Source: JBOGGN01 sp050744165
Lineage (GTDB): Bacteria > Actinomycetota > Acidimicrobiia > Acidimicrobiales > Palsa-688
DNA: 8,213 bases
Reading direction: 5' to 3'
Assembly (NCBI GenBank): GCA_050744165.1
Contig: JBOGGN010000067.1
Location: 1-8,213, forward strand
The notes beneath the pieces were generated by a model that searched no databases, was not told the origin of the DNA, and was given only the letters and a program-made list of their open reading frames with translations. How positions within the stretch are numbered: position 1 is the stretch's first letter; every line of letters begins with the position of its first letter. Shown here in pieces: positions 1-5,980 of this stretch. Made by a program: the position numbers and the translations under genes.

Positions 1-174
1 CCCTTGAGCCTTGGGCGAGGACGGGTGGTCCGCGTCGGCGCCGGACGCCCGTTCCCGGCGGCATGGAACGCCGTCGCCGGCGGAGGATCGGACGGTTTTC
101 GGGCCTCCGGAGCCTGGCCTGCCCCGACACGGCCACCGTTGGCTTCGGTACCGAGGGAGCCAGGAAACCAGTGA
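1..174 (+). CDS. C-terminal end of upstream gene, probably a DUF58 protein (partial)
   Basis: Frame 1 is open from the window edge to a TGA at 172-174, giving 57 codons of the end of a gene that begins outside the window. The visible part starts near PLSLGRGRVVRVGAG and ends in a Pro/Ala-rich tail, PREPGNQ. It has no diagnostic motif of its own. The DUF58 call rests on context: transglutaminase-like proteins of the type that follows are very often preceded by a DUF58 (von Willebrand-like) protein and a MoxR ATPase. The stop overlaps the GTG start of the next gene in a GTGA arrangement, typical of translational coupling in an operon. I am confident that a reading frame ends here and only moderately confident of its family. 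Confidence 0.55.
   Translation, partial: PLSLGRGRVVRVGAGRPFPAAWNAVAGGGSDGFRASGAWPAPTRPPLASVPREPGNQ
162..165 (+). promoter_or_regulatory. Ribosome binding site supporting the GTG start at 171
   Basis: AGGA lies 5 bases before GTG 171. Together with the GTGA overlap with the upstream stop, it favours GTG 171 over the ATG at 63, which would give a 36-residue Arg-rich extension read through the end of the upstream gene in another frame. Confidence 0.5.
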
Positions 175-2777
175 TCGCCCCAACCGGCATCCCCATCCGC
201 CCGCCTGCCGACCGTGGGTCAGTGCCCGCGGGGCGAGCCCCAAGAAGTCCCGGCGTCCCGGTGGGCGGCGGCGGCGCGAGCGGAGGCGGTGCGGCGGGAG
301 GCGGACCATCGGCGACGTTGGCCGGCCGGGGCGACGCCCTCGCCACCGTCGCCCTGGTGACCCTGACGCTCGCCTCGGTGTACAGCCTCACGCGGTTGTT
401 CTCAGGGCATTCCTTTGCCGGGCCGGTACTGGTGGTGGCATTGGGAGGCCACGCCGTTGGCTGGCTGACTCGCCGCCTTGGATGGCCTCCGGCCGTTGCC
501 AGCGTGGCGTCCGCGTTTGCACTGATCCTGCTGGTGTCCTGGGCGGTCCTGCCGGGATCGACAACCTTCGGGCTACCACTGGCGGGGACCCTGCACGCCG
601 CCGGGCGGTCGTTCCACGAGGCCACAACCGACTTCCACCGGGTCACCGCGCCGGCACCGGTCACCCAGGGCTTCGTGTTGGTGACGGCCTGTGGCGTCGG
701 CGTCCTGGCGGTGCTCGCCGACTGGGCGGCGTTCCGGATGCGGGCGACCCTCGAGGCGACGGTGCCGTCCTTCGCCATCTTCGTGTTCTGCGCCGCCATC
801 GGCAGTCACAGCCACCGCAGCGAGGCGGTGATCCTCGAAGTGGCGGCCCTCTTGGCCTTCGTCCTGGTCCACCAGGCGACCCTTGACCAGGAGACCTCGG
901 CGTGGTTCGCCAACCGGAGCCAGGGGGCGCTGCGCCACGCCGCCACCACCGGGTCGATCCTCGGGCTGGCGGCGCTCGTCATCGCCTTGAACCTCGGTTT
1001 CCGCCTTCCCGGGGCGTCGCAGAAGGGGCTCGTCATTTGGCGGGCGTCGCAGGGCGGTTCGGGCACCCGCAACACCGAGAGCCCGCTCGTCAACCTCCAG
1101 GGGCGGCTCCAGAATCCCAGCTCCTCGCCGGTGTTCACCGTAGTGAGCAGCCAGCCGGAGTACTGGCGCCAGACGGCCCTCGACAACTTCGACGGGGTGA
1201 ACTGGAACGCCCTCAGCACCTATCACTCCGTCGGCTCCAAGCTGGGCGAAGGCAGCACCCCCACCGTCGGCGGCGCCACGGTCACCCAGCGGTTCTCCAT
1301 CACCAACCTGAACTCGCCCTGGCTGCCCGCCGCCTATCGGCCTGTCTCCCTGAGCGGGATCAAAGGGGTCACCTGGGACGACCAGTCGGGAAGCCTGATC
1401 TCGCAGAACAACTCTCTCTCGGGAGACAACTACGACGTCACTTCCGTCGTGAGCACCGGAAGCGCCCAGGTGGCCGAGCTCCGAGCGGCCTCGCCGCCTG
1501 ACGCGGGCACCGACGCCCGCTACTTGCAGCTGCCGGCCATCAACCCCCAGGTACAGAAGCTGGCACAGGAGATCGTGGCCGGGAAGACCACCGAGTACGA
1601 CAAGGCCCTGGCCATCCAGGACTACCTTCGAAACCCGCAGCTGTTCACCTACAACCTGGCCTACAACTACCAGGGCCCGGATCCGCTGGCGTATTTCCTG
1701 CTGGTCGCCCGCAATGGCTACTGCCAGCAGTTCGCCGGCTCGTTCGCGGTGCTGGCCCGCCTCGCGGGGATCCCAACCCGCCTGGGGGTCGGCTGGACGT
1801 GGGGCACCCAGGTCGGCCAGGACACCTACCAGGTCACCGACGCTCAGGCGCACACCTGGCCGGAGGTGTACTTCACCGGCATCGGCTGGGTGCCCTTCGA
1901 GCCCACACCTGGCCGCGGCATCCCGGGTGGCCAGAACTACACCGGGGAGGCGCCGGCGGAGTCGGCCGCTCTCGGCGCCGGCTCCACCTCGGCGACCACG
2001 CTGGTGCCCACGACCTCGACCAGCGTCGACTCCGGGACCCGACCCCCGGCGCGCCGTGCCCCGATCGGGGGGACCAAGTCGGCGACGGCTCACCATCACG
2101 GTGGGGTCCTCGCCCTCCTGCTCTGGCTGGGCGGGATCGTGGCCGGCCTGGCGCTGATAGCGGCATGCTTCCTGGCCGTGCGGTGGTTGCAGAGCGTGGC
2201 CGTCCGCGACCGGCTGGTGCACCACGCCGCCGAGCTCGAGACGCCCGGTTCCGCCACTACCGAGGACCGCTTCGCCAACTTCCGCCGGCTGTGGGCGGCA
2301 GGCGAGTCGTCGCGACCCCGGACCGCTTTCCGGCGCCTGATGGCCATCGCCACCTTTGGGTGGATCCTGCCGCTCTTGCCCTTGCGGTCGCGAAAGCGGC
2401 GCCGAGCCGGGGGGACGGCGCCGGAGGTCGTGGCGCGAGCCGAGCTGCTCGTGATCTGGGGTCAGGCGGTGGACCTCCTTGCCTGGTGGGGCGTCCGGCG
2501 GCGGCCGTCGGAGACCTACCGGGAACTGGGCCACCGTGCCGCCCTGGAGCTGCGAGGCCCGCTGAACGAGGGTGACGACGCTGTCCACGCCCTGCTCCGC
2601 CTGGCGGAGGCCGGGGCCAAGGCGGAGTTCGGCTACGGGTCGATCAGCGCCGAGGAGGTCGAGGCGGCCGCTGCCTGGCTGGCTCTGTTGAAGGCGTCGT
2701 TGCTGGCATCGGCCAGTGGCGCTCAGCGGCTTCGGCTGGCTGTGGACCCGCGGCTATCCGTCAAGGTCCGGAGCTAG
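171..2777 (+). CDS. Transglutaminase-like membrane protein (TgpA type: DUF3488-like / transglutaminase core / DUF4129)
   Basis: The protein has 868 residues from GTG 171. Residues 1-52 are a Pro- and Gly-rich cytoplasmic tail. Hydrophobic segments follow at about 57-76, 82-98, 107-128, 166-184, 198-211, 217-236 and 259-277, then an extracytoplasmic region. The transglutaminase core is clear: Cys518 in NGYCQQFAG, His561 in AQAHTWPEVYF, and Glu577 in VPFEPTP at the usual third catalytic position. A Ser/Thr-rich linker (about 595-640) leads to a last membrane helix at 645-671 and a cytoplasmic DUF4129-like domain (about 753-840, with RRPSETYREL). In this family the papain-like domain faces outside and is thought to act in envelope or peptidoglycan-linked protein processing; the substrate is unknown. 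The gene overlaps the upstream stop, so it is probably co-transcribed with a DUF58/MoxR pair. The DUF3040 gene converges on it, with 47 bp between the stops. The family call is firm; the biological role is not. Confidence 0.9.
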   Translation: MIAPTGIPIRPPADRGSVPAGRAPRSPGVPVGGGGASGGGAAGGGPSATLAGRGDALATVALVTLTLASVYSLTRLFSGHSFAGPVLVVALGGHAVGWLTRRLGWPPAVASVASAFALILLVSWAVLPGSTTFGLPLAGTLHAAGRSFHEATTDFHRVTAPAPVTQGFVLVTACGVGVLAVLADWAAFRMRATLEATVPSFAIFVFCAAIGSHSHRSEAVILEVAALLAFVLVHQATLDQETSAWFANRSQGALRHAATTGSILGLAALVIALNLGFRLPGASQKGLVIWRASQGGSGTRNTESPLVNLQGRLQNPSSSPVFTVVSSQPEYWRQTALDNFDGVNWNALSTYHSVGSKLGEGSTPTVGGATVTQRFSITNLNSPWLPAAYRPVSLSGIKGVTWDDQSGSLISQNNSLSGDNYDVTSVVSTGSAQVAELRAASPPDAGTDARYLQLPAINPQVQKLAQEIVAGKTTEYDKALAIQDYLRNPQLFTYNLAYNYQGPDPLAYFLLVARNGYCQQFAGSFAVLARLAGIPTRLGVGWTWGTQVGQDTYQVTDAQAHTWPEVYFTGIGWVPFEPTPGRGIPGGQNYTGEAPAESAALGAGSTSATTLVPTTSTSVDSGTRPPARRAPIGGTKSATAHHHGGVLALLLWLGGIVAGLALIAACFLAVRWLQSVAVRDRLVHHAAELETPGSATTEDRFANFRRLWAAGESSRPRTAFRRLMAIATFGWILPLLPLRSRKRRRAGGTAPEVVARAELLVIWGQAVDLLAWWGVRRRPSETYRELGHRAALELRGPLNEGDDAVHALLRLAEAGAKAEFGYGSISAEEVEAAAAWLALLKASLLASASGAQRLRLAVDPRLSVKVRS

Positions 2778-2824
2778 TTCGCCTTCGTCGTCGTCCAACT
2801 CGACCGCCGGCTAGAAGCCCTGGG

Positions 2825-3202
2825 TCAGCTGCCGTCGCGTTTGAAGCGTTCCCGCAGCTTGCGGCGGGTGTCCCCGAGGATGTCCCCCATGTTGTGGGAC
2901 CGCCACTGCTCGGTCATCTGCTGCCACCCGGCGCGGCCCATCTTGCGAACGTTCTCAATGACGACGATGGCGCACAGGAGCATGACGACGAACCCGAAGG
3001 CGCCCAGCGCCACGCTGGAGGCGAAGGAGACGACGAGGATGACCAGGCCGGCGACAAAACCGAGAGCGCCCCACTTGCAGTTGCGCCCCAGGGAGCGGTA
3101 CAGCGTCGAACTCTCGATGGACTTGGCGTACGCGGGATCGTTCTCGTAGAAGCGACGCTCAATTTCGTGGAGGATGCGCTGTTCGTCTTCTGAAAGCGGC
3201 AC
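2825..3202 (-). CDS. DUF3040 family membrane protein
   Basis: This is a 125-residue protein starting at GTG 3202. Its N-terminus, MPLSEDEQRILHEIERRF, is characteristic of the DUF3040 family, a group of small actinobacterial membrane proteins of unknown function. A short amphipathic N-terminal segment, with a conserved-looking DP near residue 22, precedes two membrane helices at about 44-63 and 65-84. A basic, probably cytoplasmic tail follows, ending in DTRRKLRERFKRDGS. A strong Shine-Dalgarno sequence fixes the start. The gene lies downstream of dinB on the same strand, with about 230 bases between the dinB TAA and this start. DUF3040 genes often lie near mraZ and the division cluster in Actinobacteria. 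No function is assigned beyond the family. Confidence 0.88.
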   Translation of the reverse strand: MPLSEDEQRILHEIERRFYENDPAYAKSIESSTLYRSLGRNCKWGALGFVAGLVILVVSFASSVALGAFGFVVMLLCAIVVIENVRKMGRAGWQQMTEQWRSHNMGDILGDTRRKLRERFKRDGS

Positions 3203-3209
3203 CGCTCAA

Positions 3210-3216
3210 CCCCTCC
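3210..3216 (-). promoter_or_regulatory. Strong Shine-Dalgarno sequence of the DUF3040 gene
   Basis: On the minus strand GGAGGGG lies 7 bases before the GTG start at 3202. It is the best ribosome binding site in the window and contrasts with several neighbouring genes that have none. Confidence 0.7.
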
Positions 3217-3314
3217 GCACTCGCCATCTCAGGTCATGATCCGTGTCCTGCGCAACCTCCACGCTACATCAACCGACCGCGATCTGATAGGGCAAGCGCA
3301 CCTGTTTCCGGTCG

Positions 3315-3431
3315 TCAAGGATCGGACCTGCGACCCGCCTCGGGACCGGTCTCGGGACCGCGTTCGACACCGCCCTCGGGACCGCCATCGGGACCCCATT
3401 GGCTGTCGCCGCGGCGCTTGATGCGCAGGCC
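3315..3431 (-). other. In-frame open continuation of dinB beyond its TAA stop (possible truncated C-terminal tail)
   Basis: Directly after the dinB TAA (3432-3434) the same frame stays open for 38 codons to a TGA at 3315-3317. It reads GLRIKRRGDSQWGP and then a run of Gly-Pro-Glu units, (GPDG)(GPEG)(GVER)(GPET)(GPEA), closing with GRRSDP. Third positions are almost all G or C with mixed first and second positions, as in real coding sequence here. A one-base change, for example GAA or CAA to TAA, would explain it. From memory, actinobacterial Pol IV proteins can end in a similar basic stretch followed by a W-G-P motif, but I could not check this. It is either a recently cut tail, a readthrough extension, or a sequencing or assembly error at the stop. 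Confidence 0.45.
3338..3397. repeat. 12-bp tandem repeat, five units
   Basis: On the plus strand five consecutive 12-bp units follow the pattern NNTCGGGACCGN: CCTCGGGACCGG, TCTCGGGACCGC, GTTCGACACCGC, CCTCGGGACCGC, CATCGGGACCCC. Unit 3 is the most diverged. The period is a multiple of three and is in phase with the dinB frame, where each unit encodes a four-residue GPEx-like block. Confidence 0.8.
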
Positions 3432-4700
3432 TTAGCTGTCGAGGAGGACAGCCGGTCCCACCGCCTTCGGGCCGAATCGAGCGCGAACCAGGTCCACGGC
3501 CTTCGATGCCGCCGACCCGGCCGCCTCGGACCCGGGGAGCGCGCCACGCGCAGCCGGCTGGGACCCGGGAAGCGCGCCACGCGCGGCCGGCTGAGACCCC
3601 GCCGGTGCCGCGGTCGTGAGTGCCAAGGCGAGCTGCGTCGGAGCGTCACGAACCAGGTTGGCGACCGAGATGCCGAGCAAGCGGACGCCGCCGTCGAGCG
3701 GAACCTGATCCAACAGTGACTGCGCCGCCTGGGCGATGGCGGCGGCGGTGTCGATCCCGGCAACGGAGGTCTGGGACCGGGTGATGGTCGTGAAGTCGCC
3801 GTAGCGCAGCTTCAGCGTCACGGTGCGGCCCACCAAGGCGGCGGCCCGGAGCCGGCTGGCCACCGAGTCGGACATACGCACGATCTCCCGGTGGAGATCC
3901 CCCCGGTCGTGGCGATCCCACGGGTAGGTCTCCTCATGACCGATCGACTGGACGGCCCGATCAGGTTCCACCGGTCGGTAGTCGCGGGCCCACGCCAGGT
4001 CGTGTAACTGTTGGCCGTTCGCAGGACCCACCAGGCTGCGCAGCGTCTCGAGCGGGAGGCGGGCCAAGTCGCCAACGGTCGCGACGCCGAGTTGGCGCAA
4101 CCGGCCCGCGGTAACGGGGCCGACGCCCCAGAGGGCCTCCATTGGCTTCTCATGCAGGAACCGCAGCTCCTCCGCGGGCTCGACCACGACCACCCCGGCG
4201 CCGGGGGCGATGCCGTCGACGCTGGCCTTGGGCTTGGCGGCTTCCGACGCCAGCTTGGCCACCAACTTGCTGGACGCCACCCCGACCGACGCCGACAGCC
4301 CCAACTCGGTGTGCACTCGTTCCCGTAGCTGCCAACCGATGGCGGCCCCATCGCCGAAAAGCTGGTGAGCGCCGGTCACGTCGAGAAACGCCTCGTCCAG
4401 TGCAATTCCCTCCACCAGGGGGGTCACGTCGTGGAAGATCTGGTGGATCTGCTTGCTGACCTCGGCGTAGCGGTCGTGGCGCCCAGGCACGAAGACGGCA
4501 TCGGGGCACAGCCGCCGGGCCACGGAGGAGGGCATGGCGGATCGGACACCGAAACGCCGGGCCTCGTAGCTGGCCGCCGCCACCACCCCTCGCCGACCGG
4601 CGCCACCGACGATGACCGGACGGCCTGCGAGCGACGGGTCTTCCAGGATCTCGACGGCGGCGAAGAATGCGTCCATGTCGACATGGAGAATCGTCGCCAC
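3432..4700 (-). CDS. dinB: DNA polymerase IV (Y-family translesion polymerase)
   Basis: This 422-residue protein begins at GTG 4700, reading ATILHVDMDAFFAAVE, the Y-family start. Asp8, and Asp102-Glu103 in LDEAFLDVTG, are the metal-binding catalytic residues, and Phe13 is at the sugar steric-gate position. The palm/fingers, the thumb (helix-hairpin-helix region around LWGVGPVTAGRLRQLGV, 189-205) and the little-finger domain (RPVEPDRAVQSIGHEETYPWD onward) are all present. QLALAL at 356-361 resembles the QLVLGL beta-clamp motif of E. coli Pol IV. A tail follows with two GSQPAARGALP repeats and then AVDLVRARFGPKAVGPAVLLDS. Pol IV copies damaged templates and is error-prone. The start lies 7 bases beyond the stop of the upstream mannosyltransferase gene, whose 3' end holds a GAGGGG 13 bases before the GTG, so the two are probably co-transcribed. 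The residue two before Asp102 is Ala, where many family members have Ser. The frame continues open past the TAA. Confidence 0.95.
   Translation of the reverse strand: MATILHVDMDAFFAAVEILEDPSLAGRPVIVGGAGRRGVVAAASYEARRFGVRSAMPSSVARRLCPDAVFVPGRHDRYAEVSKQIHQIFHDVTPLVEGIALDEAFLDVTGAHQLFGDGAAIGWQLRERVHTELGLSASVGVASSKLVAKLASEAAKPKASVDGIAPGAGVVVVEPAEELRFLHEKPMEALWGVGPVTAGRLRQLGVATVGDLARLPLETLRSLVGPANGQQLHDLAWARDYRPVEPDRAVQSIGHEETYPWDRHDRGDLHREIVRMSDSVASRLRAAALVGRTVTLKLRYGDFTTITRSQTSVAGIDTAAAIAQAAQSLLDQVPLDGGVRLLGISVANLVRDAPTQLALALTTAAPAGSQPAARGALPGSQPAARGALPGSEAAGSAASKAVDLVRARFGPKAVGPAVLLDS
3530..3595. repeat. 33-bp tandem direct repeat inside dinB, two units
   Basis: Two adjacent 33-bp copies (3530-3562 and 3563-3595) differ at only a few positions and share the core AGCGCGCCACGCGC. 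In the dinB frame each encodes GSQPAARGALP, giving two identical 11-residue blocks. A partial third block, GSEAA, follows in the protein. The repeats lie between the probable clamp-binding motif and the C-terminal tail. Confidence 0.85.
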
Positions 4701-4707
4701 CGATCGA

Positions 4708-5442
4708 TCAGTGCCCCTCGCTCCCGCGACGAGCGACCCGGTCGCGTAGCCCCCACCAGGTGACCAGGGCCAGCGCCTCGACGACGATGCGCGTCGACAT
4801 CTTGGAGCGGCCCTGCACCCGTTCGGAGAACCGGATCGGCACCTCGGCAATGGTGCCACCGAGGCCGACGATCCGATAGGCCATCTCGACCTGGAAGCCG
4901 TAGCCCTCAGCCCGGACCGCTCCGAGGTCGATCTTCGACAACACCGACGCCCGATAGGCACGGAAACCGGAGGTGGCATCGTGCACCGGTAGCCGCAGCG
5001 CCCAGGCGGCATAGCGGTTGCCCTCTCGGGACAGCAGGCGTCGGTGCCAAGACCACTCGGGGATCGACCCGCCGGGGATGTACCGGGTCCCGATGGCCAG
5101 GTCGGCGCCGTCATCGATGGCCGCCAGGAGCCGTGGCAGGTCGGCCGGATCGTGGGACAGATCGGCGTCCATTTCCACAACGATCTCGCAGCCCCGATCC
5201 AGGCACCACCGGAAACCCTCGCGGTACGCGCTGCCGAGTCCCCGCTTCGAGGCCCGGCGGAGCACGTCGATGCTCCCCAGCTCGTCACCCATGGCCGCCG
5301 CGATGTCCGCGGTGCCGTCGGGACTGCCGTCGTCGACAACGAGGACCGCGGCGCTGGGCACCGCGCTGCGGATCCGCCGCAACACTGTTGCCGCGTTGGC
5401 CGCCTCCTCGTAGGTCGGCACCACGATCAGGCAGTTCGCCAT
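4708..5442 (-). CDS. ppm1: Polyprenol monophosphomannose synthase (GT2, DPM1-like)
   Basis: This 244-residue family 2 glycosyltransferase transfers mannose from GDP-mannose to polyprenyl phosphate at the cytoplasmic membrane face, supplying the donor for extracytoplasmic mannosylation of lipids and proteins. Visible motifs are VVPTYEE at 7-13 (nucleotide-binding strand), VVDDGSPDGT at 35-44, the metal-binding DAD at 92-94, GTRYIPGG at 118-125, DATSGFRAY at 155-163 and the RFSERVQGRSKMS motif near the C-terminus, all typical of DPM1-like enzymes. It has no C-terminal membrane helices or GtrA domain and no fused Lnt-like domain as in some actinobacteria; the length fits a stand-alone catalytic domain. 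ATG 5442 is preferred over ATG 5475, which adds MSCDLHRRLPA and would overlap the divergent gene. There is no clear Shine-Dalgarno sequence. It leads a likely operon with dinB. The exact sugar and lipid acceptor are inferred from family. Confidence 0.88.
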   Translation of the reverse strand: MANCLIVVPTYEEAANAATVLRRIRSAVPSAAVLVVDDGSPDGTADIAAAMGDELGSIDVLRRASKRGLGSAYREGFRWCLDRGCEIVVEMDADLSHDPADLPRLLAAIDDGADLAIGTRYIPGGSIPEWSWHRRLLSREGNRYAAWALRLPVHDATSGFRAYRASVLSKIDLGAVRAEGYGFQVEMAYRIVGLGGTIAEVPIRFSERVQGRSKMSTRIVVEALALVTWWGLRDRVARRGSEGH

Positions 5443-5449
5443 CGCCGGA

Positions 5450-5455
5450 AGCCTA
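5450..5455 (-). promoter_or_regulatory. Candidate -10 element (TAGGCT) for a leaderless mannosyltransferase transcript
   Basis: On the minus strand TAGGCT lies exactly 7 bases before ATG 5442, the spacing expected if transcription starts at the start codon. There is no Shine-Dalgarno sequence. I see no convincing -35. Confidence 0.4.
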
Positions 5456-5459
5456 CGAT
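5454..5459 (+). promoter_or_regulatory. Candidate -10 element (TACGAT) for the divergent membrane-protein gene
   Basis: TACGAT lies 9 bases before ATG 5469 and fits TANNNT. It shares two base pairs with the opposite-strand hexamer of the mannosyltransferase, so the two promoters could not both be occupied by polymerase at once. No clear -35 is visible. Confidence 0.38.
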
Positions 5460-5468
5460 GCAGGTCGC

Positions 5469-5930
5469 ATGACATCGGGGAACGGCGAGCGGGGCACCTC
5501 GCGCTCCCACCCGATCTCCGCCCTGCCCTCGGCTCGGGCCCGGTTGCTTGCCTTCGTCGCCATCATCGGGGCCGGCTTGTGCGGCGGCCTGATCGGGACC
5601 AGCGCGGTGACGGTCGGCTGCCGCGGCAGTTGCGGCACCCCGGAGGGAGTCGGCGGGCTGATCGGTGCCGTCAGCGCCGCGGCCGGAGTCGCCGTGATCG
5701 CGGTGCTGGTGCTGCGGGCCATGGGCGAATGGCGCTCGATCCGGGAGAAACGGGAGATGGAAGCCATCATCGCCGCCGCCAGCTCTGCGGTGGCGGAGTT
5801 CCAGAGCCCTGACGACCTGAGCGAGTTGGAGGAGGCGGCCTTCCCCGAGGGCCTGCCGCCCCGAGAGGAACCAGAGCCACCGGAGGAACCTAGGCCACCG
5901 GAGGAACCGAAGGCACCGGGGAGTTCTTAG
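5469..5930 (+). CDS. Unrecognised two-helix membrane protein with Pro/Glu-rich repeat tail
   Basis: I do not recognise the family. The 153-residue product from ATG 5469 has a short polar N-terminus, a membrane helix at about 26-48, a short loop containing two cysteines (CRGSC, 51-55), a second helix at about 60-83, and then a charged, probably helical stretch (MGEWRSIREKREMEAIIAAASSAVAEF). It closes with an acidic segment and three EEPxxP repeats before GSS. This topology puts both ends in the cytoplasm and a disulphide-capable loop outside, if the positive-inside rule holds. The upstream extension of this frame is a shadow of the mannosyltransferase gene. It is divergent from that gene with 26 bp between start codons and convergent with the PIG-L gene, with 50 bp between stops. 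Composition matches its neighbours. It could be a lineage-specific envelope protein; no function can be assigned. Confidence 0.72.
   Translation: MTSGNGERGTSRSHPISALPSARARLLAFVAIIGAGLCGGLIGTSAVTVGCRGSCGTPEGVGGLIGAVSAAAGVAVIAVLVLRAMGEWRSIREKREMEAIIAAASSAVAEFQSPDDLSELEEAAFPEGLPPREEPEPPEEPRPPEEPKAPGSS
5865..5918 (+). repeat. 18-bp in-frame tandem repeat encoding EEPxxP, three units
   Basis: Three consecutive 18-bp units starting GAGGAACC (5865-5882, 5883-5900, 5901-5918) encode EEPEPP, EEPRPP and EEPKAP at the C-terminus of the two-helix membrane protein. The variable residue changes charge (Glu, Arg, Lys), while the Pro/Glu frame is kept. Confidence 0.85.
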
Positions 5931-5980
5931 AACCGGCTCCTCGCGGTCAGCGCGCTGCCTTCGTCAGTCCCCAACCGCGC

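Noticed and set aside
63..170. Longer N-terminus for the transglutaminase-like protein from ATG 63
   Set aside because: The extra 36 residues are Arg-rich and overlap the last third of the upstream reading frame. GTG 171 has AGGA 5 bases upstream and a GTGA overlap with the upstream stop.
573..2588. 671-residue open frame antisense to the transglutaminase gene
   Set aside because: Long antisense frames are expected in high-GC DNA. This one is Arg/Gly/Pro-rich low complexity with no domain, while the opposite strand has clear catalytic motifs and membrane helices.
3261..3266. TAGCGT on the minus strand as a -10 element for the DUF3040 gene
   Set aside because: It matches TANNNT and lies about 58 bases before the start, but there is no -35 and no independent support; such hexamers occur by chance.
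3274..3314. Inverted repeat CGACCG / CGGTCG after the dinB region as a terminator
   Set aside because: The stem is only 6 bp, the loop is 29 bases and there is no T-run on the minus strand; expected by chance at this GC content.
3269..3763. 164-residue minus-strand frame over the dinB 3' end, reading VPxx-type repeats through the 12-bp array
   Set aside because: It overlaps the functional little-finger region of dinB in a different frame and is Pro/Arg/Ser low complexity. The dinB-phase reading of the repeat (GPEx) is the more protein-like one.
5443..5475. Extended start for the mannosyltransferase at ATG 5475
   Set aside because: The extra 11 residues are not part of the GT2 fold and would overlap the divergent gene's first codons. 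ATG 5442 sits directly before the first beta strand and has a -10-like hexamer at the right distance.
5942..5979. Inverted repeat CGCGGT / ACCGCG between convergent genes as a bidirectional terminator
   Set aside because: Position is suitable, but the stem is 6 bp, the loop is 26 bases and there are no flanking T-runs; not strong enough to call.
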